A stretch of 64,000 nucleotides of DNA from contig NC_089493.1 of NCBI RefSeq assembly GCF_036850765.1, positions 127,912,239 to 127,976,238 on the forward strand, read 5' to 3'. This DNA is from Saccopteryx bilineata. Its lineage: Eukaryota > Chordata > Mammalia > Chiroptera > Emballonuridae. The translations under genes were made by a program, and so were the position numbers. A model generated the notes under the pieces. The model was given only the letters and a program-made list of their open reading frames with translations, searched no databases and was not told where the DNA came from. This document shows positions 23,736 through 35,295 of this stretch, piece after piece (position 1 is the stretch's first letter; the number at the start of each line of letters is the position of its first letter).

Positions 23736-24133
23736 ATATGTCAATGGTAAAAGACTGAAAGCTTTTCCTCAAAGATCAAGAGAAAGGCAAGGATACTCAC
23801 TTTTTCATTCCTATTCAACATTACACTGGAAGTTCGAACCAGAGCAATTACGCAATAAAAGTAAACAAAATGTATCCACATTAGAAAGAAAGAGGTAAAA
23901 CTATCTTTATTCACAGATGACATGATCTTATATATAGAAGATCCTAAAGAATCTACAAAAAAATCAATTTGGGCCTGACCAGGCGGTGGCACAGTGAAGA
24001 GAACGTGGGACTGGGATGCAGAGGACCCAGGTTCAAGACCCCGAGGTCACCAGCTTGAGCGCGGGCTCATCTGGTTTGAGCAAAAGCTCACCAGCTTGGA
24101 CCCAAGGTCGCTGGCTTGAGCAAGGGGTTACTC

Positions 24134-26974
24134 CAGTGTTTTCCAACCTTTTTTGTGCCATGCCCCACCTTAACCTTTCTAAAATTTTTATGTCCCCCCC
24201 TATGTAACATACATAATTTTTAACATTAAAAAATTGATTTGTTCACTTAATAAACATAAATGATAGGTTCTAGGAAGAAATCACTATGAAATTGTTAACA
24301 AAACACAGTAAGTAAAATTTCAAAACATATAATGAAAAACAGAAATTTAAATTCCAAATAATTTTAATACAGATTTTTCTATATTAGTTTATTATTTTAA
24401 TTTAGTGTGATCCTTGCGCTTGATGCTTGCTGCACAGAGATTTTATATTAGGTTCCAATTTGGTTAGCTTTAGTCTCAAGTCTCCACGTTGTGTTATATC
24501 CAGCCGATTTCTTTTTTTTTACCAGTAAATCATTTACAGCACTAAATCCACATTCAGCTAAAAATGAAGATGGAAATGGTAGCAATAGTTTTCTTGCACA
24601 TTTGGTTGAATTTGGGTATTTGATTTCTGTTTCCTCACAAAGGCATGCCATCGCTCCTTTGATATTAAATAAAGCTTTAACTGACTCATCATTTTGCAAT
24701 TCTGCGAGTTCTTCTTGATACTGCATATTTGATATATCAGACAAATCCACTAACATTGGCTGCATCATCCATGTTGGGAAATCAATTTGTTTTAAATCAG
24801 AAAATCTTTCTTTTAAATCAGCCAATAGAATATTCAAATGATTGACAATAACAAGTAAAGCGGTATCAGTTACTTCACATTTTTTGAGCCAATGAAACTG
24901 TTTCAAGTTTTTGTTGTTAATATGTTTCTGATTATGTCAATATTGGTAATGAAACCAAATATCTTTGCTTTTGCATCGACAAGAGTTTTATTTGTTCCTT
25001 GAAGTTGCTTATTTAATATATTTAGTTTTTCAAAGATATCGGCTAAACAACTCACAAATGCTTTACCATCTATTGTTAACAGATACTTCATTTCAGGTTT
25101 GTCGCTTAAAAAATCACTAAGAGTATCAAACAGTTCCATAAATCTTTTCAAACAGTTTCCTTTAGATAGCCATCTTACTTCAGTATGAAGTAAAAGTCTC
25201 ACATGGTCTTCATTTTGTTCTTCACAAAATAGCTTGAAAAGATGCTCACATTTGGCACTAGCTTTAATAGCATTAACACACTTTATTACTGTATGTAATA
25301 CTTCATCCAGAACAGGCAAGATGTTTTTAGCTACCAAGTTTTCCCTATGAATAACACAATGCACAAGAATCATTTCTGGATTCGCATCTTTCATCAATTT
25401 TAAGCAGCCATTTTTCTTGCCCATCATATTGGGAGCACCACCTGCAGCACAAGATGTTATATTTTTCATTGGTATATCATTGACATCTAAGTAGTTTTTT
25501 AGCTTATTATATATATCTTTGGAGGTAGTGGTGCTTTCTAATCTTTTACAGAGCAACATTTCTTCAGCAAAATGTCCTTTATCAATATATCTTACGTAAG
25601 TTATCAATACTGCCTCACTGTCTCTCAAAGTTGATTTATCCATTTGCAAGGAGAATTTTCTTGTTTTCAGCTTTTCAATAAGTTGTTTTTCAATATCCTC
25701 ACTCATTTTGTCTGTTCTTCTGCTAACAGTATTGTCACTGAGTGGCATAGCTTTTACATCTTTGTCATCTTTTTCAAGAACCGTTTTAAGAAATGCTGAT
25801 ATTGATGGTTTTATTTAATTCTCTCCTATAGTGTGATTTTCTCCAGTTTTAGTGATGAATAAAGAAATTTGATAACTAGCCTCAAGAACACGATTAGTTG
25901 AAGTATGAGCAGTAAATAGAGACTTTAATGTTGTTCTTTTTTCAAAAATTTTCTTTCAAGTTTTCGAATTAATATGAGCACTATGTTTCGCCTTCAAATG
26001 TGCCTCAAGATGACCTCGTTTCATTGATTGTTGGTCAAGCATTGCTGGCATAAAAGACAAAAAGGAATCCACTCATCGTGAACAGCGGGTATGAACCCAA
26101 ATTTTAAATATTCCTCCGAATATTGACGAGTTTTTTTCTTGCTTGCACCACTCATTTTACTATGGGCTATAAGAAATAAAAATAAGATCAATTAAAAACT
26201 AATATTAAAATATGTGTTAAAATATATTCAATGTGACATAGAGTAAATGTATACTAAAAATTCATATTTATTTAAATGTATATAACACATTTACTACACT
26301 ACCACCGCAAATCAAAAGGTATCTATATTCTTTCCACTTGACAAAATTTTCTGGAAAGTTATGCTTCTAAAATTAAAATTGTCATGCATGCACTATTATA
26401 GCCCCAATAATATTTATAAAATATTAGTGCTTTCTAGCCCCAATGCAAGAAGTACTTAATAAAGAGTTTAATATTAATAAAAATAAAATCAAATACTTAC
26501 CAATTATATCTATACAATATATATATGTATATTTATTAAATCAACGAGCTTTTACAACAGTTTTAACTGACACTTATTTCAAATTAACACCAACTGAATG
26601 ATGTGAAACACTACAGAAGTTGCGATGGGCCAATTAGGTGAGAATAACTGCGTTGTTTAGCGAGTTTTTAAAACGTCCGGGGTTCCCCGTGGCAGACAGC
26701 ACGCTCCGTGGTGAACCCAGGACGAAGTTTACTTGACGATGCCAATCACCCAGTTGATATTTTGGTCTCGTCAAACGAAATTATACTTAATAATTATTTA
26801 CCGCAATTATTTAAGAATTGCATTTTTTGTTAAATTTGGCACCAATATCTAGCATTGCATTTAAATGGCCCGGGGCGAAAGAGTTAAAGTTGTGTCGAGT
26901 CCATTTTCAAATTGCCCCCCTTAACTATCGAATTGCCCTCCTGTGGGGCGTGGGCCCCACGTTGGGAAACACCG
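24134..26974 (-). mobile_element. hAT DNA transposon with transposase, 2.84 kb
   Basis: Ends CAGTGTTTTCCAACC and GTTGGGAAACACCG are inverted repeats. The 8-bp duplication is GGTTACTC (24126-24133) and GGTTACTT (26975-26982). It carries one minus-strand transposase relic. Because it sits inside a SINE that itself sits in an L1, it is the youngest of the three. Confidence 0.93.
24448..26155 (-). pseudogene. hAT transposase, broken
   Basis: A DDE/RNase H-fold enzyme that cuts out and reinserts hAT elements. The likely start is ATGAGTGGTGC near 26155, followed by a short Lys-rich segment and a BED-zinc-finger-like WIPFCLLCQQ region that runs into a stop. An open 281-codon piece (24903-25748) carries the catalytic core. 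Its first acidic residue is probably Asp37 in SLQMDKST. The second region reads CAAGGAPNMMGKKNG, with Gly where families have Asp. HCVIHRENL and RWLSKGNCLKRF follow. A frameshift near 24905 leads to a 152-codon C-terminal piece with FPSSFLAECGFSAVNDLL, the dimerisation domain. It resembles the group that gave rise to vertebrate ZBED5/FAM200-type genes. Inactive by frameshift, stops and loss of the second Asp. Confidence 0.9.
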
Positions 26975-28071
26975 GGTTACTTGGTCTGCTGAAGACCCAC
27001 AGTCAAGGCACATATGAGAAATCAATCAATGAACAACTAAGGTGTTGCAACGAAAAACTGATGATTGATGCTTCTCATCTCTCTCCATTCCTGTCTGTCT
27101 GTTCCTGTCTATCTTTCTCTCTGACTCTCTCTCTCTGTCCCTGTAAAAAATAAAAGTTTAAAAATTAAAAAAAAAATTAAAAATCAATTTGGGCTAATAA
27201 ATTCAGCAAAATTATAGGATATAGGATCAATATAAAAATCTATTATATTTCTGTATGTTAGTAATAAATGATTATAAAATAAAATTTAAAAATTTCATTT
27301 ATAATAGCATCAAAATCCCAAGCACTTTTTTCCCCCAGAAATATAAAAGCACATCTTCAAATTGACAGAGTTGCAAGGGATTCCAATAGCCAAAACAGTC
27401 TTAAGAAAGAACAAAGTTGGAAGATTCACACATGAGATTTGCTTGGCAGAACGCAACACAGTCTCTCTGTCTTTTCTCAACTGTCATATTAGGGGTGGTA
27501 AAGGATCCAGATGGAAAAATTTCACCTTCCTATATGTCAGGTGCATCTGACAGCTATGGAGTTTAGGAGTTTTAACAGCTGGACTGGGTAGGCCCTACTC
27601 TCAGATGATGAGCTGGCTGGGGACATGTCTGTGCCTGTGCACAGGGGCTGGACAACACTAGCTTGTCCCCAAAAAGGAAGAACCACTGGGGCCTGACTGA
27701 CACTGCTGCACTCAAAGGGAGGTTGGGACCCCACTTGCTGAGAGCAAGCTTCTCAGCACCTGTCCAGAATGCCTACATTAGTAGTGATTTAGGGACCACA
27801 CCCTTTTCTGTAACCACCAGCTATAGAGCAGGGTGTACTGACTTCCTGAACTGCCCCCCCCCAGTCCCACTCACTCATGACCACTGCTGTGTTCTGAGAT
27901 CCACAGCTGGCCTTGACTGTGTCTGAACCCAAGGGATGGTCCAGTGAAGCTGGGAAGGACTGCATGGCTACGAAGGGGATGGGGACTCCATCCTCAGCCC
28001 TGGCTCTTCCCTTCACTTTCAAAATCATCTTCATGCAGTCCAATGGCTTCAGAGAAGCAATGAGAGTGATG

Positions 28072-28150
28072 ATGGTACTGATGGCTAACACTTACAGAGC
28101 ATTGACACAATTATTCTAATACAACAGCCCTATAAAGCACAATATTATTT
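28072..28150 (-). repeat. MIR fragment
   Basis: GGCTAACACTTACAGAGCATTGAC...CAGCCCTATAAAGC is the antisense of the MIR core and 3' end. Old mammal-wide SINE, diverged. Confidence 0.6.
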
Positions 28151-28344
28151 AGCTCCAAATCTGATACTCCCAACCCCTATGTTCCCAGAAAAAGCTGGAG
28201 TGAACAAGTGTGTGGGTACCAGCCTGCAATGCCCCCACTCCCATAAGGTGCTCCGTGTCCTGGTATCTCTGTAAGCTGTCAGTCCAGCATATGGCCTGGA
28301 GTCGGGAATAATAGAAATGTGTGGAAGTCAAGAGTTGAGACTCA

Positions 28345-28665
28345 GCCCAGGCCAGTTAGCTCAATCAGAGCCCTGGTCGGCAAACTGCGGCTCGTGAGCC
28401 ACATGCGGCTCTTTGGTCCCTTGAGTATGGCTCTTCCACAAAATACCACGTGCGGACACTACCTCAATAATGAATGTACCTACCTATATAGTTTAAGTTT
28501 AAAAAATTTGGCTCTCAAAAGAAATTTCAATCGTTGCACTGTTGATATTTGGCTCTGTTGACTAATGAGTTTGCTGATCACTGAAGAACATCATCCTAAA
28601 ACAACAAAGTTGCAGATTCAATCTTTGATCAGGGCACATCTCTCTGAAATTAATTTTTAAGAAAA
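28345..28665 (+). mobile_element. Decayed SINE (first of a tandem pair), split by a hAT
   Basis: Head GCCCAGGCCAGTTAGCTCAATCAGAG, then after the hAT the phrase ACAACAAAGTTGCAGATTCAATC (B box) and an A-rich end. It lies in an RCCD1 intron. Left flank AGAGTTGAGACTCA. Confidence 0.8.
28371..28583. mobile_element. Small hAT in the SINE
   Basis: Near-inverted ends CCCTGGTCGGCAAAC and GTTTGCTGATCACTG, with the subterminal GCGGCTCGTGAGCCAC hairpin typical of one bat hAT family. The SINE sequence resumes directly on both sides. The 8-mers AATCAGAG and AAGAACAT match only in part. Confidence 0.75.
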
Positions 28666-28676
28666 GGTGAGACTCA

Positions 28677-28905
28677 GCCCTGGCCAAATGCTTCAGTAGA
28701 CAGAGGATCTTCTGGTGCACTGAGGTCACAGGTTTGATCCCCAGTTAGGGCACATATGAGAGTCAACCAATGAATGGATAAATGAGTACACAACTAAACA
28801 AAACTAAGTGGAACAATGAAATGACGTGTCTCTATCTCTCTCTTCCCCCTATCTCTCTCTCTCCCCCTTCTTCTGTCTCTCTCAAATCAATGGGGGAAAA
28901 AAGAA
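28677..28905 (+). mobile_element. Decayed SINE (second of a tandem pair)
   Basis: Starts GCCCTGGCCAAATGCTTCAG, has a B box GGTTTGATCCCC, the phrase GGCACATATGAGAGTC and a CT-rich tail with poly(A). Right flank AGAGTTGAGACTCA (28906-28919) repeats the left flank of the neighbouring SINE, and a worn copy (GGTGAGACTCA) lies between them. Confidence 0.82.
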
Positions 28906-29018
28906 AGAGTTGAGACTCACATTCCTCAGCAACTTTCTTTCTATCCTCTGTCAGGTTCTGGTGGGCAGAACCAGCTGCCCTGATTCATTCCAGCTCCAGA
29001 TATAAATGTTCCCAGTTT

Positions 29019-29749
29019 CTGAAAGAGAGATTAAAGGGGGGCTGTAATGCTGGTGGTTGAGGCAAGGCAGGTTCGCACTGAATTCGGGCTGATGGCAGAG
29101 GAACTGCAGAGCTGGAAAGCGTCTGGCCATACCCATTTATTGGACGCTCGCAGAGACAGGTGAGCGAATAAACAAAGGACTAATCATGCAAAGTCCTTGC
29201 AGCCAGGAAACCAGCACGCAAGCCTAACACAGCTGTTTTCCCAGCAGGGCCCATTAAAAAGGCTGTAATCCTCCATCCACCTCCTAACCCCCTTGCATCT
29301 CTCCAAACTCCCCTACACCCCACTAGCTCCCTGGTGACAACTGAGGTCTGCTTGGCCAAAGTTAGCATCTAAAGAGAGAATTCCTCCCTCAGGATCAGCA
29401 GCATCCTTGTCTTAACAAGTTCCCTTGCCCCTGGAGTGCCCTCAGGTCACCCTTTTCTTTAAAGGAAGTCTCTTGCTGAACCTTCCTCTTTATTTTCACT
29501 TTTAGACTTTGTTACTAAATTGGTCCCCCACACTCCTCCCACCACACACATGCACATACTTCAGAAATGAGTCTCTGAAAGTTCTCCCATGATCTCTGTT
29601 CAAATTCCCTGAGCTCTGCCCCTTTCTTCAGCCCCACCTGCCTCTGGTCCTGGGGAAGGCCTCAGCGTGAAGCTCCCACCCTCCTTGCCTCCACATCACT
29701 ACATTTTGTCAGTAGTAGCAACAGTCCCAATGCAAAAACTTCACTAACA
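29019..29749. other. Intronic sequence of the RCCD1 remnant
   Basis: No exon-like match, no repeat family recognised. Unique-looking with pyrimidine-rich patches. Confidence 0.45.
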
Positions 29750-30000
29750 ATAGTAGCTGACTGTTATCAAGTGCTTTAATCTGTGCCAGTGTTTAAGCTC
29801 TTCTCAAATATAAATCTTCAATTCACAGAATAGCCTACACAGGGTTATATGACTATAGTCTCATTTTACACAATGTCCCCACTGTATTCATGAGAAAACT
29901 AAAGGCACAGAGAGTTTCAATGCTCCACCCAAGGTCACAACTGGCACAGTAATGATCTGAACCCAGGAAGTCTGGTTTGAAACATCTGGGCTCCAACCAT
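29750..30000 (-). repeat. MIR element
   Basis: Antisense MIR: AGTAGCTGACTGTTATCAAGTG at the left, ATGAGAAAACTAAAGGCACAGAG and CCCAAGGTCACAACTGGC in the middle, then the GAACCCAGGAAGTCTGG B-box end. Well preserved for its age. Confidence 0.8.
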
Positions 30001-31340
30001 GATACCAAACATATGGCCTCAAATTCCTTCTGGACCCCTAAATGTGAGATTTGCCACTGGGTTCTTTCCAGTATCTGCTCTATTGCCTGCAGTCCAGTAA
30101 TTCTGGAGCCAGGATTCCAACCCAGCCCCATTAAATAAAAATAAGGGGGGGCATCAGTGCTGGCATACAAATGTTTTTCAGGTCCCCAGGCGATATAAGT
30201 AGGAGTCAGAGGCCCAGATGCAGACCTTTGACAAAATCATCAGCTTCAAGCCCCACTGAACAGCCCTGGAATCTGGATCATCTGCCAGGCTATGGACTCA
30301 CAATCCAAAGTGGAATTCCTCATCTGGTCCCAGGTGTCTTCCCATGGCACCACCAAGGCTCACATTCACCACCTTTATCCTCCCTGAAGACAAAAGTATC
30401 TATTGTGAGCCACACATCATGGCCACCTAGACACTTAAAGCCTTTCTCGCCATTCTTCTTGGCTAGGCTGCCCCTCACCCTTTAACTCTTCCTTACAGGG
30501 TATTTTAGAAAAAGAGCCCTTGCTGGAGGCAGATGGATGAAGTAGTTAGACCAGTAACAATATAAGAACAGTCCAAGTGTGAACAGGTGATGGAGGTTGC
30601 AGAGGGGCTCAACTTCAGAGGCATGCAGGAGTCATGAGTGACTGAGCTGACTGACGTGGGATGAGCTTGAAAGAAGGCCTGCCTAGGCCCCCTCTCCCAA
30701 AACTGAAAGGGAAGGAAGGTTTGCGGGCTACAAGACCCGAGCTTCTTTGGAGAAGCACCGGTCACTCACCATTCATTCACACACACATACAGTGTGTTAG
30801 CCACCTGCGGCCACCTCAGCCATGGGCAGGCCTTCCAGAGCCTCCAACAGCCACTGCTCCAGCCCTGCCTCCAGACTGGTGGACCAGCTGTCCATGCCTG
30901 AGCAAGGGAACCCCTAGTCAGCTCTAGTCACATCAAGGGGTCTCCCTCCACTTCCTTCCGCAGTCACACTCACCTGCCCCTGCCCCTGCCCCAGAAGTAC
31001 ACCTGGCCGGCTTCGCCCAGCAGCCACACATGATCTGCGTCCAGCTTCAGCGGATGAATCTGCAGCTCCCTGGCCAGTGCAGGGGCAGCCGCGGGCTCAC
31101 GTAGACGCAGGCGCAGGGCAGCAGGGGCAGCAGCGGCAGCAGCCAGCTTGGTTCTCACCAACCGCTCAGACTCCCGCGCTGGGCCCAGAAAGGTTCTCGG
31201 TGCTGCACTCAGCATGGCGCCCAAGTCTTTGGGCTGCGCACAGCACCAAAAGCAGCGTCTCCCAGGGCCACACGTCCTGGCAGCCGTCCACCTTGCTACT
31301 TGCCTAGCTGGGCAGCTGCACCCGGCAAGCACATGCAAGA

Positions 31341-31919
31341 GATGAGACCCGGCTGAGCAGGAGGCGGGGACATGTGGCCAGGGGCCGGCTTGGAGTGGAA
31401 AGGAGGGGGACGCTCATGTCTTAGGAATGCCGTATAGCTCCGTCTGGTGCTCACGGCCGCTGAGGTCCCCGTCAGAGTCTGTTGTGCACTGCTGCTCAGG
31501 GTTGTAGCCCTGACGCCAAGGGGAGAGCACAGCTCCTACATGAAGCCGCTAAACCAAAGCCAAACCAGGACCCTGGGCCCAATCTGCTAAACCCTACCGG
31601 GCTGGATAGGCAACATGACGAACCTGAGATCCTTGCAGAGGGTTCCTTGCCAGACAGCCACTGCCTTACCTGTAAGATGGGAAAAGTGCCACCCTCCTAA
31701 CCATAGCGCCAGAAATAGCCATTCCAGAGGTTCACTGAGTGGGAGCCTTGGCTAAAAAGTCTTACCAGATTTAGAACTCTCAGCTTTCTAGGGTGGGGAC
31801 AATCTCCCTGCCCCCCTTTTTGACTCAGAAAGCTCAGCCTCCCACAATGTAGGCCTGAGAGATTTAAGTGCCTTCTACTTCAGGGGGATCAGGCTGGAAT
31901 CTGAGCCCCTTCAACTCCA
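31341..31919. other. Region upstream of the RCCD1 remnant
   Basis: G/C-rich toward 31341-31480, where the lost 5' part of RCCD1 exon 1 and its promoter would be. I could not recognise the N-terminal coding sequence. Confidence 0.4.
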
Positions 31920-32090
31920 AACTTCCAGTGTCAGGTATATTATCCCATGTAATGTTGGTATGGGGAATTGTCCCTGTTTGACAGAAAAAGTAACCCAGAG
32001 AAACTAACCCTACACAATCATACACCTTAGAACTGAGAGGGGCAGAATGATAAACTCCAGGCCCACCGACTGCATACTCTGCTGTTCCCA
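31920..32090 (-). repeat. MIR fragment
   Basis: TTTGACAGAAAAAGTAACCCAGAGAAAC...CACAATCATACACC follows the antisense MIR core. Diverged. Confidence 0.5.
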
Positions 32091-32424
32091 CCAGTGAGCA
32101 ATGGGGAGAAGGTAAAGGGTACAGCCACTTCCAGAGTTCACATTTGCTTCTGCAGCTAACAGGGCCTTGTGTTCTCAGCTAATTCACTTAAATTAAGTCT
32201 CTGAGTTCAGCTCAGTTCTTTAGTTTTACAAAGGCGGGGGTAGGAAAGGGGGATGTTTGTACCTATCTTGTGGAATTGTTTGGAATAGATGCACATAAAG
32301 GGTTCAAGGGCTGGCACACCATACTAGTTTACTGCATTCGGTACTTTGAGTTGATAAATATGACCATGGATACTTATCAGGTTTTCAGGACCCTGTATAA
32401 GCACAGTTTCAACTGGACCCATCT

Positions 32425-32590
32425 AGTCATTTATTCATTCCACAGGCATTTATTGATTCTTTACTCTGTGCCAAAGAAGGGGGTTTTCTGCCTCCAGGAG
32501 CTCACACATCAATGGGGAGACAGAGGCAGTCTAGTGCTCACACAGCAATGTGCTTTCTCAGTACAGCATGTGCAGCTAGGTCAGAATTTC
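32425..32590 (-). repeat. L2 3'-end fragment
   Basis: TTATTCATTCCACAGGCATTTATTG then CTCTGTGCCAAAG and CTCCAGGAGCTCACACATCAATGG matches the antisense 3' end of LINE-2. Confidence 0.65.
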
Positions 32591-33849
32591 ACAGGCATTT
32601 TCAAGCTTTGAAGTCAGATTCTGGGCCTCTCCTGAGATTAAAGTTCCTTGACTCCTATGTTCCTAACACATTCTGTGTCCAATTCCAACTCAAGGAGGCC
32701 ACTGACTTTGACCTTGACCCTGTGCCCTATGCCCCCTCAGGCAGCTCCTTCCAATGGGCAGTCTTGAGAGAGGAAAGGTGGGAGCACAAAGCAGCTTCCC
32801 AGGAAGTAGTGGGCAGCCCAGGACCTGGCTGACACCAGCAAGTGGAAAAGTATGGAAGTCCTGAGCCTTGTGTGAGGTGCCCATTGGCTGCCACAATGTC
32901 TTAGGGCCAATCCCCCGTGCAAGGGTAGTACTTACCTCCGTACCAGTCCAAGCTTCCTGGAACCGGTCCCAAGTCCTACGCTGTGCCACTGCAACCTTGG
33001 ATGCTATGTGGAGGTACCTCTGGTGAGCGTATGTCCACGGCAGAAGTGAAGAAGAGGGTCTGGGACAGGAACAACCTGCCACCCCCAATTTTGCTCTCTC
33101 TCGCAGGACTGCGGCCGGTTGGAACAGGCAGGTGCCTCTATGGCCTTACCTCCCATTGGCTCAGGACCTGTCATCTATCCCATTGAGCCAATGAGCTTGG
33201 CTTGGCTTGGCTTGGCTTGCCTGTAGAGTAAGAGGGAGGAACAAGCTGGATAACACACCCACACCAAATCTTAGCGTTGCCTGAGTGGTCACTGTGTGAG
33301 AACTCTCAATGTAAAGACAAAAGTATTTAAGAGCCAGCACCTAGGAGTCTATACCTTAAACGATTTGTGTATTGGTTAGCTTTCTAGGCTTAACCCCCAA
33401 GCCTCCAATGGGATTAAGCAGTGACTCAGCGGCATGAGGTGAGGAATCCACATGATTTCTTTGTGTACGTGACTCAACTGTGCAATCGTCTATCCCAAAT
33501 CCTGCTCCAGAGAGTGACCCATAATCAGCCTTCCTGCAGGCCACAGACAGGGCACACATTTGAGTTCCACACACTTTTATTAGACATTCTGGGACAGTCC
33601 TGCTGGCAGGCTCAGATGATGCTTACTGCTGGTAAGGCTGCTGGATGTGTTCTCAATGCTGGAACTCTCAGCTGAGTAACAAGGTGCCTTCTCTTTTCCC
33701 AGATGTCTAAAGTAGTATAGAGAAAGCCTTGCTACGTGAGCCTGGAGGCAGTGCTGGCAGAGCAGGGCTGTGATGAGCTCGGGCCCTGACTCAAGACAAA
33801 GGACGTCAAAGTGCAGCTGGGGAGGAGGGGCCAAGAGTGCCTTGCCGTT
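32591..33849. other. Spacer between the UNC45A and RCCD1 remnants
   Basis: Contains a short (GGCTT)n run at 33196-33220 and no recognised exon. It is in the position of the UNC45A 3'UTR and the interval to RCCD1. Confidence 0.4.
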
Positions 33850-34874
33850 CAGGCCTTAGTGGCCAAACCTGCATGTCCTCATTCCTTGTGCTATATAATG
33901 CACAGTGCATGCATGAGACTGGCCCTTATTCTCCATCTTGGTTGTAGTACCCAGCTCAGGACCTGGCTTCCCATATTTCACTGCCTTCTCCAAAAAAGCC
34001 ACAGCTGCCCTCATGACAGGACCCACCTCACTGCTTGCCAGTACTGACAAGGATCTCTGGCACCTTGCTTTATATCAGGGAGCTAGCAGGTCTCTCATGA
34101 GGCCTCCATCATGTTCAATACACCACGGTGTTCCGGTGCTACAGCACCGAGTTGGAGCTCAGAAGCAGAGCCTGCAGGATCTCTAGCCAGTGTGTGGTCT
34201 ATAGGAAATAGGGTAGTGTGAATACTGAGAAACAGGCTGAACCCTGGCAGGGGCACACCCACCCAACCTGGACTCCCCCTACCAACCACTACCACTGCTG
34301 AGTGAGTCCTGGCCCACTTCCACTCCCTCACAGAGTAGAGGGACTGACCACTTGGGGAGAAAATGAGCATGGCCAGGCCCCCAGCAGCCACCTAGCACAG
34401 CAGCTAATTGTCTTCCCCACTGTACAGCACCAGCAGCTGCAGCCAGTCATTGCCCTTGGCTTCAAAGACTGGTCTCATACCTGTGACCAGATAACGAAGG
34501 ACACGAGGTCACCTGGGGAAAAGCCCATCCAGGGGCTCATGGCCAAGTTACACATGCCCTCTGAGGCTGTGTGACAGATCAGCTCATGGTCCTTGAACAT
34601 GTAGACCTCAATCTAGGGCACAGCCCTCTCCTTCAGAATCTCCTGCCTGCAGAACCAAGGGTGGCAGTGTTGGCACCATCAGAGCCTCCACCACCATGTT
34701 TCCATTCAAGCCAACCCCTGGCTGAGAATTTCCCTGGGCAATATCCAAACACTCTCTTGCACTAGTGTGAGCTCTAGTGGTTTTCAGACTTCTAACCAGG
34801 CCTAGGAGACAACATAAAACCATGGAGAATTGTCTGAACTAGAACTTAGCAGACAATGCTGGTGGTGATGGTGA

Positions 34875-35020
34875 TGCTAACACCTACAATTTAAGCACTT
34901 CCCCTGACTCAGCACTTAAACTGACGTCATCTTCCACACAGTTCCGTGCTGAAGGTGCAGGTGTGACTATCACGAGCACTTTGCAGATGAGAAAACCAAG
35001 CCTGAGGAGTGAGTCTGTAG
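34875..35020 (-). repeat. MIR fragment in the UNC45A remnant
   Basis: GCTAACACCTACAATTTAAGCACTTC...TTTGCAGATGAGAAAACC follows the antisense MIR core. It is diverged, and ends just before a second MIR. Confidence 0.6.
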
Positions 35021-35031
35021 TGAATGTCACA

Positions 35032-35295
35032 ATTAGTAGTAATAGCTAATGTGCATTGATTGGGCACATGTCTGAGAGCCAGGCACCTTTGTACTAAGTA
35101 CTTTTACATGTATTTTCTCATTTAATTCTCCTCACCACAATTACATGAGCTAGATAGGTACTATAACCATACTATGTCACAGAGGGGAACACTGAGGTAT
35201 GGAGAGATTAAGTAATTTGCTTGAGGTTACACACTAGTAACCAGAGAAACCAGGATTCAAACCCAGGCCATATGACTCTAGAACTTGCACTATTA
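35032..35295 (-). repeat. MIR element, nearly full length
   Basis: AGTAATAGCTAATGTGCATTG, CCAGGCACCTTTGTACTAAG, TTTTCTCATTTAATTCTC, GAGATTAAGTAATTTGC and GATTCAAACCCAGGCC in order match the antisense MIR from end to end. Confidence 0.9.

Larger units (their letters stand above)
23973..27178 (+). mobile_element. tRNA-headed SINE split by a hAT
   Basis: Head 23973-24133 and tail 26975-27178 form one full SINE (GCCTGACCAGGCGGTGG to A-rich tail). It is flanked by AAAAATCAATTTGG before and after, at about 23959-23972 and 27179-27192. The split point GGTTACTC is the hAT target site. Confidence 0.93.
23216..27440 (+). mobile_element. Old LINE-1 ORF2 fragment, three pieces
   Basis: Plus-strand L1 ORF2 sequence at about 23216-23432 (RIKEGK-to-IDAEK region), 23736-23972 (including a CAGATGACATGATCTTATAT FADDMIL-like motif near 23918) and 27179-27440. 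The gaps are filled by two SINEs, and one of these holds a hAT. Frames are heavily broken. The two ends of the fragment are approximate. Confidence 0.75.
27875..31340 (-). pseudogene. RCCD1: RCCD1-like gene remnant (RCC1 repeat protein), exon by exon
   Basis: RCCD1 is a beta-propeller RCC1-repeat protein that partners the demethylase KDM8. Four minus-strand exon regions match it. The first, about 30974-31340, ends GEAGQVYFWGRG at a consensus donor (GGGGCAG then GTGAGTG). The second, 30770-30896, has LLEALEGLPMAEVAAGG. The third, 28921-29018, follows a good acceptor and reads [15 protein letters not shown]. The fourth, about 27875-28040, has AEDGVPIPF and [17 protein letters not shown] before a GTGAGTGG donor. 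The last exon and the N-terminus are not found. Defects: TAA (30797-30799) in place of the Trp of GGWH, frameshifts within each of the first three exons, and SINE/hAT insertions in an intron. The retained introns mean it is not a retrocopy. Whether it is a decayed duplicate or the only copy is unknown. Confidence 0.85.

Noticed and set aside
30970..31338. Intact 122-codon alanine-rich gene
   Set aside because: It mixes frames of an RCCD1 exon; the true frame has stops and only the last part matches.
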